From Arcobacteraceae bacterium (GTDB lineage: Bacteria > Campylobacterota > Campylobacteria > Campylobacterales > Arcobacteraceae): a stretch of DNA of 64,000 nucleotides. The DNA lies in contig JAQUAG010000008.1 of assembly GCA_028687375.1 (NCBI GenBank), positions 1 through 64,000 of the forward strand, read 5' to 3'. A model generated the notes under the pieces. That model had not been told where the DNA came from. It searched no databases and saw nothing but the letters and a program-made list of their open reading frames with translations. Made by a program: the position numbers and the translations under genes. Below are positions 57,401 through 64,000 of this stretch, one piece after another; position 1 is the stretch's first letter, and every line of letters starts with the position of its first letter.

Positions 57401-57495
57401 GGCATCATTTTAAGGGAGATAAATCCAAATAATACAACAATAAGTGAAAGAGCAATTATAATGATCCTTCGTTTGATAAAATATTCTGAAATCAT
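54403..57495 (-). CDS. RND efflux transporter, AcrB/MexB type
   Basis: A 1030-residue protein with the full HAE1-family length and twelve membrane helices in two halves. Family blocks are the N-terminal ISEYFIKRRIIIIALSLIVV, PQYP-type AQYPKLTPPTISISASYPGA, the proton-relay region of helix 4 with the Asp pair (GIVVDDAIVVVENVERHIKE), GGITGELYKQFA, and the repeat-half motif GLLTLIGLSAKNAILIIEFA. It exports drugs or other amphiphiles from the periplasm using proton motive force. It lies 3 bp after the fusion-protein gene. No outer-membrane TolC-type gene is in the window. Confidence 0.92.
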   Translation of the reverse strand: MISEYFIKRRIIIIALSLIVVLFGFISLKMMPLAQYPKLTPPTISISASYPGADASTIASSIVEPIETGLSGLSNLMYIDSKSSNQGQASITCTFEIGTDINQAFIDVQSKLSAVDSTLPAVVKNLGIKVQKKTSDILLIASIYSPDNSKSQIELSNYASNYILKKVKTLKGAGEASIFGQKDYSMRIWSNPIKLASFALTSQDIIKAVTEQNSQVSIGTIGQEPISDAQMLTIMVKSKGRLSSVEEFENIILKTTTNGSVIRIKDVAKVELGTANYQFNGKLNGKPTVMLGIFADPEANALDTANEVKLTLEKLSKDFPAGITYKVPYDTTDFVKESISEVVKTFFEAIVLVSLVIYFFLNSFRASIIPIIAIPISIFGTFIIMNYIGFSINTLTLFGLVLCIGIVVDDAIVVVENVERHIKEEKLPPMEASIRAMKQITSPIIAIVFVISSVFIPTVFMGGITGELYKQFAITIAIAVTLSGIVALTLTPVLCSMIIKDNEKDEKQTWFDVKFKQFTQNYVNSAMYLIKNKYLTLFLYLLFFVGVYFLNQKIPSSFLPVEDQGTFMTSINLPEGASVQRTNKVVEQIEKIYKQEPMIANLVTMIGRDGANSAMIYTRLKNFDERQGVKIKDVMKKLTKKVDSIKEAQVMLMQPPAIRGLGRSSGLQIRILNYSDGNSFELAKVSDDFAAKLAENKEEFLSVKNNTKSNSPTLYFELDREKAKIKGININDVYEVLRSSIGYANINQFEKDNHLYWVQVQASQEFRKSPDALNSIYVKNAQGELVSIAQFGKIIDKAAPSTIERFNGVESNSITGMLAPGKGSKEAMKLVEEEAANLPAGYLLEWDGMSLQQKLSEGKATMIFAFGLMMVFLILSIQYNSFVLPIAVLLSVIFGVFGAYLAQAIVSNLFQMPKDIYFSIGLLTLIGLSAKNAILIIEFAEDLRKEGVDLYDAIKEAAKIRYRPMMMTSIAFIFGILPLVFSFGAGAESRFSIGIGLLGGMIAATFIERYFIPAIYFYVATFEGKFRKKE

Positions 57496-57498
57496 CTA

Positions 57499-58530
57499 TT
57501 ATTTTCCTATTTTTACAGGTGATTTATCTCTTAAATTTGCGATTCCTTCAGAAACGACCACATCATCAAAATTTAAACCAGAAACAACCTCAATCATATC
57601 ACCACTCCAATCCCCAAGAACAACATTTTTCATAAAGGCTTTATTATCTTTGACAGTAAAAACTATTTTTGAACTCTTCCCTTGACTAATAGCAGTTTGG
57701 GGAATAAACATTGCACTTTTTTTGCTTAATAGTTTGATTTTCCCAAAACTGTTTATTGGTATTTTTTTATTTGTTTGAAACTCAAATCTACATTTTAAAA
57801 GTCCAGATGAAAGATCTACACTTGGATCACAAAAAGCAAGTTTCGCTGTGACATTAAAATCATCAAATTCTACAAGGACTTTTTCAAATTTTTGACTTTG
57901 TGGTGGAATTGATGCTAAAAAATAAAGTGGTGATGATTGATAAATATTTGTCAAAAATGTTCCACTTGAAGGGACAAAAGCACCCTCATTAAATTGACTT
58001 TTTTCAATATATCCAGAGATTGGTGCTTTGATATAAGTATATGAGAGATTTGCATTGACTTTATCAATATTTGCTTTGATAATATCTATTGCATATTTTT
58101 GTTGTTCATAAGCTGTCACTACAGTATCAACATCTTGCTGACTTTTAGCATTCACTAAAAGCATTCTTTCATTTCTCTCTTTTATATTTTTAAGATTTGT
58201 TAAATTCACTTCTGCTTGTTTTTGTTGAGCAGTAAGTGATGATAATTCTGTTTTTAAAAGTTTGTCATCTATTTTATAAAGCATTTGTCCTGCTTTGACA
58301 AATTCCCCATCACGGAAATATTGTTTGTCCAAAAAACCATCAATTCTATTTTTGATTTGAACAACTTTTGGTGATTCTACATTTCCGTGAAATTTAATAC
58401 TTTTTTCTATTTTTTGTTCAATAGGTTTCGTTACTAAAACACTCACAATTTCTTGTTTTTTCTCCTTTTTCTCCTCGCTAGAACAACCAACAAAAAATAT
58501 CAACACAATAAAAACAACAATTTTATACAC
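57499..58530 (-). CDS. RND periplasmic fusion protein (lipoprotein)
   Basis: A 343-residue AcrA/MexA-type adaptor with a lipobox (VLIFFVGC, then SSEEKK). Domains in order: lipoyl half-motifs (VESPKVVQIKNRIDGFLDKQ and YTYIKAPISGYIEKSQFNEG), an alpha-hairpin between them (about 100-160), a beta barrel, and a membrane-proximal domain (VVLGDWSGDMIEVVSGLN). It links the RND pump to an outer-membrane channel. It is the first gene of the two-gene efflux operon. No dedicated repressor gene is adjacent. Confidence 0.92.
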   Translation of the reverse strand: MYKIVVFIVLIFFVGCSSEEKKEKKQEIVSVLVTKPIEQKIEKSIKFHGNVESPKVVQIKNRIDGFLDKQYFRDGEFVKAGQMLYKIDDKLLKTELSSLTAQQKQAEVNLTNLKNIKERNERMLLVNAKSQQDVDTVVTAYEQQKYAIDIIKANIDKVNANLSYTYIKAPISGYIEKSQFNEGAFVPSSGTFLTNIYQSSPLYFLASIPPQSQKFEKVLVEFDDFNVTAKLAFCDPSVDLSSGLLKCRFEFQTNKKIPINSFGKIKLLSKKSAMFIPQTAISQGKSSKIVFTVKDNKAFMKNVVLGDWSGDMIEVVSGLNFDDVVVSEGIANLRDKSPVKIGK

Positions 58531-58779
58531 TCTATTCTCCTTTAAAAAATTAGCTTATTATAGTGTGACTATGTTAATGAAGAGTTAATAAAATGAAATT
58601 TACAGAGTTACAAAATATTATGATAAATTAAGCTGTAGTATATTCTTCAAGAGCCCCTTGATGTAATGATACAACTAAAGAAAAAAACATACAAAAAAGA
58701 GGAGAATATTAAGAACTAATATCTTTTTTAAAGTAGTTTTATTTTAGAATGGCAAAATATATTATCATAAGGGTTTTTT

Positions 58780-59175
58780 GTGCCAATTTTTGCTTTACAA
58801 TCGTTAGCAGGTGGATTTTTAGATGAAGATTTACAACATTTTAATAAAAAGTTTGATGATTGGTGTATTCAATTTGAGAGTTATGATGATGCTATGGAGA
58901 TACTTCAAACTTTAGAAAATAATGAAGGGGTCATCGTTGTTGAAATAACACCTTTAAGTTATCCAAAATATTTTTTCTCTACATTACAAGGTATTATTCA
59001 TGCAACAAGACAGATTGAAGATACAATAATTTGTGTTGTAGAACCAGTTATGGGTGCTACTTTTAGAATAGCAATATGTGACCTTAAAACTAAACATGTA
59101 AGACTAACAACTACTCAATATAAAACTATCCCAAGTATTGAAAGTGCTTTTGCTAATTTTAGTGAACTCATTTAA
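58780..59175 (+). CDS. Unknown small cytoplasmic protein
   Basis: A 131-residue protein with a GTG start, the only possible start after an in-frame stop at 58768, and RBS AAGGG 6 nt upstream. No signal peptide or membrane segment is present. It has an alpha/beta pattern with an acidic helix (DEDLQHFNKKFDDW), VIVVEITPLSYPKYFF and a C-terminal helix (IESAFANFSELI). No family was recognised. It stands alone, divergent from the efflux operon. Confidence 0.65.
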   Translation: MPIFALQSLAGGFLDEDLQHFNKKFDDWCIQFESYDDAMEILQTLENNEGVIVVEITPLSYPKYFFSTLQGIIHATRQIEDTIICVVEPVMGATFRIAICDLKTKHVRLTTTQYKTIPSIESAFANFSELI

Positions 59176-59367
59176 ATTCAAAATTCTACCCCTAAATTTT
59201 CCAAACTATTATAATGAGCTTTATTGAGCTATTACCTCATATTTGAATGTAAAAACAACTAAATAATTTTGTAAATTTATTTATTATAAAGATAGTTGAG
59301 ATATAAAATATATTGTACATTTTTAATGTATATATTGAAATTTTATACTTCTAAATAAGGGGATTGT

Positions 59368-61101
59368 ATGGAAGAAATTAAACAAACTTATCAACCTATA
59401 AATAGCCTTGATGATTTAGCAAATTTGGTAAGTTACTCCTTAATAGAGACACTTAATCCAGATCCAAATGCTAAAGCAAATGGTATTGACCATATCCCAA
59501 GAGAAATATTTAGTGGGCATTATCTCCCTGTAATCCCTACCCCAATCGAAACACCTATTTATATTACTCATAGTAAGAAGTTCTTTGATGAACTTGGTTT
59601 TGCTGATAGTTTGGCAACATCGGAAGATTTTATTAGACTATTTAGTGGTGATACTTCACGGTTACCTAAAACATTACGTCATATTGGTTGGGCAACTGGA
59701 TATGCACTTTCAATTTATGGCACAGAATACTATGAACAGTGTCCTTTTAAAACGGGAAATGGTTACGGCGATGGTCGAGCAATATCGATTCTTGAAGTTG
59801 TAATAAATGGTAATAGATGGGAGATGCAACTCAAAGGTGGTGGTAAAACACCATATTGCCGTGGAGCTGATGGTCGAGCAGTATTACGTTCAAGTATTAG
59901 GGAGTTTTTGGCACAAGAACATATGCATGCCCTTGGAATTCCAACATCACGCTCTTTGTGTTTATACACATCAAAAACCGAAAAAGTGAAACGTCCATGG
60001 TTTCTAAACGGTTCCTATTCCAAAGAGCCTGAAGTTATGATTGAAGAAGCTGTTGCTATTACAACAAGAGTTGCATCTTCTTTTCTTCGAGTAGGTCAAT
60101 TAGAACTTTTTGCAAGGCGTTCTCGTAAAAATGAACATCCAAAAGCAATGGAAGAGCTTGAGATGATTGTGTTACACATAATTGATCGTGAATATAGTGA
60201 TGTTATTGATAGAAATTTAACTACCAAAGAAAAAGCGGTATTACTAGCTCGTGAGTTTTGTAATCGTCTTACTTCTCTTGTAGCCAATTGGATTCGCGTA
60301 GGATATTGTCAAGGAAATTTTAATAGTGACAACTGTGCAGCAGGTGGTTTCACACTTGATTATGGTCCATTTGGATTTATAGATATATTTGATCCACAAT
60401 ATCAGCCATGGACTGGTGGTGGAGTACATTTCTCATTTCTTAATCAACCTCAAGCAGCCCAAACTAACTTTTATATGTTTTGTAAAGCATTACAACCTTT
60501 ACTTAAATCTCACGACAACGAGCTACAACAACTCCAAGAGATAAGAGATGGCTTCTCCAAAATGATGCAAGACAAAATGGAACAGATGTGGGCTTCAAAA
60601 TTAGGTTTACAAACTTTCAATGTAATACTATTTAATGAACTTATCAAGCTAATGATAGAAACCTCTGTCGATTACACTATTTTTTTTCGTGAACTTTCAA
60701 ATATTCCTAACGATATCTCTACACTAATAAAAAGCTTTTATGGTGATTCCATATATGATGAGAAGATTTTAAAAAGTTGGTCATTGTGGCTAGAGATGTG
60801 GAGATCACTCATCAATGACACAAACCCTATAGAGTTCAACGCCACAACTCTAGAATCCAAAGAAAAGCTTTCTAAAAAAATGAAACAAGTAAATCCAAAA
60901 TATACATTACGAGAGTGGTTTCTTGTCCCTGCTTACAAAGAAGCTCAAAAAGGAAATTATGAACTAATAGAAGAGTTACAAGAAGTGATGACTGATCCAT
61001 ACTCTGAAAACACTATGGAGATAGAAGAGAAATACTATAAAATAAAGCCTTATGAATTTTTCGAGATTGCTGGTATATCACATATTAGTTGCTCATCATA
61101 A
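59368..61101 (+). CDS. selO: SelO/YdiU protein AMP-transferase
   Basis: A 577-residue pseudokinase-fold protein of the SelO (UPF0061) family, which transfers AMP from ATP to Ser, Thr or Tyr of target proteins. Visible motifs are [14 protein letters not shown], the ATP-binding Lys in [39 protein letters not shown], and the catalytic and metal-binding [12 protein letters not shown] with [14 protein letters not shown]. It ends in SCSS; Cys575 occupies the place of the selenocysteine in animal SelO (CUSS). It is somewhat longer than the typical bacterial protein of about 480 residues. RBS AAGGGGATT. Single gene followed by a hairpin. Confidence 0.9.
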   Translation: MEEIKQTYQPINSLDDLANLVSYSLIETLNPDPNAKANGIDHIPREIFSGHYLPVIPTPIETPIYITHSKKFFDELGFADSLATSEDFIRLFSGDTSRLPKTLRHIGWATGYALSIYGTEYYEQCPFKTGNGYGDGRAISILEVVINGNRWEMQLKGGGKTPYCRGADGRAVLRSSIREFLAQEHMHALGIPTSRSLCLYTSKTEKVKRPWFLNGSYSKEPEVMIEEAVAITTRVASSFLRVGQLELFARRSRKNEHPKAMEELEMIVLHIIDREYSDVIDRNLTTKEKAVLLAREFCNRLTSLVANWIRVGYCQGNFNSDNCAAGGFTLDYGPFGFIDIFDPQYQPWTGGGVHFSFLNQPQAAQTNFYMFCKALQPLLKSHDNELQQLQEIRDGFSKMMQDKMEQMWASKLGLQTFNVILFNELIKLMIETSVDYTIFFRELSNIPNDISTLIKSFYGDSIYDEKILKSWSLWLEMWRSLINDTNPIEFNATTLESKEKLSKKMKQVNPKYTLREWFLVPAYKEAQKGNYELIEELQEVMTDPYSENTMEIEEKYYKIKPYEFFEIAGISHISCSS

Positions 61102-61103
61102 TG

Positions 61104-61151
61104 AAAAAGTAAAGAAAATCTTTATGATTTCTTTACGATTTCTTTACTTTT
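61104..61151 (+). terminator. Long hairpin after selO
   Basis: AAAAGTAAAGAAA pairs with TTTCTTTACTTTT around a loop that itself holds a GATTTCTTTAC copy, giving alternative stems. It starts 3 bp after the selO stop and ends in T-rich DNA. Confidence 0.65.
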
Positions 61152-61240
61152 ATGTTATACAATTTCTTATAGACACCCTGCATAGTTCTTTTTTGAACTA
61201 CATGCTTGATTTGTGTTTAAAGTTTAATAAGGTTAAAAAT

Positions 61241-64000
61241 TTGATAAAAAAATTTAGTGTTTACGGCATTTTAGCTGTAGGTTTTTTACTTAGTATTATT
61301 GCTTTTTGGTTTTCTATGGAAAATATCAAAATAAAAAATCATCTTCGATTTGAAACTAGAGTAAAGGAAAGCGTCATTAAAGTGGATGCTAGGATGGACG
61401 CGTATAGAGAGATTCTTTACTCTGGTGCTGGATTATTTAATGCATCAGATGAAGTTACAAAGAGAGACTGGCATAATTTTTCACATTCTCTTAAATTAGA
61501 GAAAAATTTTCCAGGTATACAAGGATTTGGATATAGTAAAGTTCTCTCTAAAACCAAAAATGCTAATCAGGAAATTGTTACTTCTATAGTATATCTTGAA
61601 CCACACAATGCAAGAAACACACGAGCAATGGGATATGATATGTTTTCCCAAATAACTAGAAGAGAAGCGATGCTTCAAGCTTTAAATACTCAAGAAGCAG
61701 CCACAAGTGGTAAAGTAAGATTACTTCAAGAAAATGGGGTTGAAGAACAAGCTGGTTTTCTAATTTATCTCCCTTTCTTTAAAAAAGGACTCCCGTTAGA
61801 TACAAAAGAAAATCGATTAAAAGCGCTAGAAGGTTTTATATATGCTCCCTTTCGTGCTACAGATCTTATGGATGGAATTTTGGGAGAGGGAAATAGTGAT
61901 ATATCTTTAGAAATTTACGACAATAACAAAACAGAAGCAAATCTTCTTTTTAAAATTCCACAAAAAGATGAATTATCGAACGATATAAGCGAAGATGTAA
62001 AGCTTGATGTAAATGGAAGAATTTGGATTCTTAGCTATAAACCTTATATCTCTTTTTTAAATAAAGGGAAAAACAATGAACCTTGGTTTATATTGGCATT
62101 GGGGATAACTATCTCATTTGGTTTCTTTTTTATGGTACGTTCTATTACTAAAAGGAGAGAACTATCTCAAAAGATGGCAGATAAGATGACAGATAAATAC
62201 TTTCATCAACAAGAGCGTTTAAATAATATTATTAAAGGGACACATTTAGGGACTTGGGAGTGGAATATCCGAACAGGTGAAACTATTTTTAATGATATTT
62301 GGGCTGAAATGCTTGGATATACCCTAGAAGAAATTTCACCAACTACAATTCAAACTTGGGTTGATCTTACCCATCATGAAGATCTTGTTAAAAGTCAAAA
62401 AGAGCTCCATAATCATCTAACAGGTAAAAGTGATTACTATGAGTGTGAAATTCGAATGCAACATAAAAATGGAGATTGGATTTGGGTATTGGATCGTGGG
62501 AAAGTTATGAGCTTGGATGAGAACAATCATCCTTTGTGGATGTTTGGAACCCATCAAGATATTACCGATAGAAAAAAATTAGAATTTGAAATTATTAATG
62601 AAAGAAATTTTAACTCAACGATTATAAATAATGCAAATTCAGTTATTGCAGTTATTGATAAAACTGGAACAATGGTAAAATTAAATAAATATGGTCAATA
62701 TTTTACAGGTTATTCAGAAGAAGAAATCTCAAGTGAACCATATCTTTGGAGTTGTTTAGTACCTCAAATGATGAAAAAAGAGTTAGTTACTATGGTGGAA
62801 AACTTTCAATATGGAACTTTGGTAAAAAATGTTAAAAATAGTTGGATATCACGAGATGGCGAAGAAAGAATGTTTTTGTGGTCAAATACACTAGTCAAAA
62901 CAATTGATGATTCTATTGATTATATACTAACTGTAGGGATTGATATCACAGAGCAAGATAAACAAAATTTGCTCATAGCACAACAAAAAGAGGAATTTGA
63001 AACCATCTTTAAAAATTCAAAAGATGGTATTGCAATACTTGATTTGGATATGAATTATTTAGACTTTAATAATGCTTATTTAGAGATGACAGGCTTTGAA
63101 AGAGAAGAGTTGATGACAAAATCTTGTAAGGAATTGACACTTAATGAAGATAAGACAAGAAGCAAAGAGGCTTTTGAAAAAGCAATCAAAGATGGTTTTA
63201 TAGAAAATTTTGAAAAAACTTGTATGACTAAAAATGGTGATTCCATCATTGTGAATATGAGTATATCTTTGTTACCAGATCACAAAAGAGTACTATTATC
63301 TACTAGAGATATTACCCACAATAAATTTCTACAATCTCAATCAAAACTAGCCTCAATGGGTGAAATGATAGGGAATATCGCTCATCAATGGCGACAACCT
63401 CTAACTGTCATCAATATACTTGCTAGTAGTATTTTATTTAAAAAAGAACTCAATAAATTAAAAGATGAAGAACTTATTGGGAATATGGAGCAAATTGAGA
63501 AACAAACAGTGTATCTTTCAAAAACTATAGATGATTTTAAAAATTTTATAAAAGGTGATGTTGAAAAACATGATATTAATGTAAATTCTTTGATAAATAA
63601 AACACTTTCTATTGTCAATCCAACTTTAAAAAATAGTTATATTGAAACAATTATTGATATTGATCCCAAAATTGAGATACTAGGATTTGAAAGTGAACTT
63701 ATGCAGGGATTTATCAATATTCTTAATAATTCTAAAGATGCTCTTCTGGAACATTGTGCTAGTGAAGATAAATATATTTTTATAGAAACAAAAATTATGA
63801 ATAATCAATTGCAAATCATCTTCAAAGATAATGCTGGTGGTATAAAAAAAGATATTATTGATAAGATATTTGAACCATATTTTACAACGAAACACAAAAA
63901 TATTGGAACAGGGCTTGGTTTATCAATGACTTATAAGATTATTACAGAGCATCATCAAGGAACGATACAAGTGCAAAATACAAATTATGAGTATAACGGT
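61241..64000 (+). CDS. CHASE-PAS-PAS-PAS sensor histidine kinase (3' end outside)
   Basis: The frame is open from TTG 61241 (AAGG 8 nt upstream) for 920 codons to the window edge. Membrane helix 1 (YGILAVGFLLSIIAFWFSM) is followed by a CHASE domain at about 40-265 (YREILYSGAGLFNASDEVTK; FPGIQGFGYSKVL) and membrane helix 2 (FILALGITISFGFFFMV). Three PAS domains follow, the first with a clear PAC end (WMFGTHQDITDRKK). HisKA contains GNIAHQWRQPL (His715). The ATPase domain carries NILNNSKDALL, DNAGGI and GTGLGLSMTYKI. Only the last residues are missing. CHASE domains sense small extracellular ligands. No regulator gene is visible within the window. Confidence 0.88.
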   Translation, partial: MIKKFSVYGILAVGFLLSIIAFWFSMENIKIKNHLRFETRVKESVIKVDARMDAYREILYSGAGLFNASDEVTKRDWHNFSHSLKLEKNFPGIQGFGYSKVLSKTKNANQEIVTSIVYLEPHNARNTRAMGYDMFSQITRREAMLQALNTQEAATSGKVRLLQENGVEEQAGFLIYLPFFKKGLPLDTKENRLKALEGFIYAPFRATDLMDGILGEGNSDISLEIYDNNKTEANLLFKIPQKDELSNDISEDVKLDVNGRIWILSYKPYISFLNKGKNNEPWFILALGITISFGFFFMVRSITKRRELSQKMADKMTDKYFHQQERLNNIIKGTHLGTWEWNIRTGETIFNDIWAEMLGYTLEEISPTTIQTWVDLTHHEDLVKSQKELHNHLTGKSDYYECEIRMQHKNGDWIWVLDRGKVMSLDENNHPLWMFGTHQDITDRKKLEFEIINERNFNSTIINNANSVIAVIDKTGTMVKLNKYGQYFTGYSEEEISSEPYLWSCLVPQMMKKELVTMVENFQYGTLVKNVKNSWISRDGEERMFLWSNTLVKTIDDSIDYILTVGIDITEQDKQNLLIAQQKEEFETIFKNSKDGIAILDLDMNYLDFNNAYLEMTGFEREELMTKSCKELTLNEDKTRSKEAFEKAIKDGFIENFEKTCMTKNGDSIIVNMSISLLPDHKRVLLSTRDITHNKFLQSQSKLASMGEMIGNIAHQWRQPLTVINILASSILFKKELNKLKDEELIGNMEQIEKQTVYLSKTIDDFKNFIKGDVEKHDINVNSLINKTLSIVNPTLKNSYIETIIDIDPKIEILGFESELMQGFINILNNSKDALLEHCASEDKYIFIETKIMNNQLQIIFKDNAGGIKKDIIDKIFEPYFTTKHKNIGTGLGLSMTYKIITEHHQGTIQVQNTNYEYNG

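Noticed and set aside
58669-58731. Twenty-codon minus-strand frame MFFSLVVSLHQGALEEYTTA
   Set aside because: It has no RBS and no recognised homologue; at most a relic or chance frame in the efflux/unknown-gene intergenic region.
59585-60429. Short frames in other phases within selO
   Set aside because: They overlap a long gene with clear family motifs and have no independent support.

Overview
The window is AT-rich, densely coded DNA from a free-living, sulfur-oxidising member of the Campylobacterota, probably close to Arcobacteraceae or Sulfurimonadaceae. The main evidence is a split sox cluster (soxCDYZ without soxXAB), the style of the 7TM-DISM and Cache sensor kinases, and frequent GTG and TTG starts. 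No rRNA, tRNA, CRISPR array or intact transposase was seen.

Layout. (1) 1-6.8 kb, minus strand: a cassette with a 51-residue peptide, a SAM methyltransferase-like protein with an early in-frame stop, a formyltransferase, a phage-tail-collar protein and the start of a large secreted adhesin. (2) 6.9-24.3 kb, an accessory island: a FeeM/LuxI-like N-acyl transferase, an outer-membrane barrel, an operon of lipoprotein, 1766-residue SpvB/Rhs protein and second lipoprotein, a broken paralogue, a transglutaminase-like protein, hipBA, a FISUMP-domain protein, a tandem pair of unknown proteins and a two-component system. Four promoters in (1)-(2) share two GTGACAAT boxes 12 bp apart. One of them, with the 3' end of the acyltransferase gene, is duplicated 10.7 kb away at about 98% identity. 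(3) 24.6-26.6 kb: small periplasmic and envelope proteins. (4) 26.6-39.8 kb: a 2582-residue adhesin operon, a receiver protein, an NMT1-PAS-GGDEF cyclase and an OmpR-type two-component pair. GTC[T/G]CA boxes with about 11 bp phasing lie upstream of three of these transcription units. (5) 40-45.8 kb: a thioredoxin-like protein and soxCDYZ with a DUF302 protein. (6) 46-64 kb: leuA with a clear leucine leader peptide, yaeQ, a chemoreceptor, a Cache histidine kinase, djlA, an RND efflux pair, selO and a CHASE-PAS histidine kinase cut by the window end.

How it fits together. The most interesting part is region (1)-(2). A predicted small-molecule synthase, a possible peptide-modification cassette, an Rhs operon and two surface proteins appear to share one operator type. 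The REC-winged-helix regulator at 23.6 kb is an obvious candidate to bind it. This linkage is inferred from repeated promoter sequence and is untested. The second strong observation is classical leucine attenuation upstream of a LeuA that lacks its allosteric domain.
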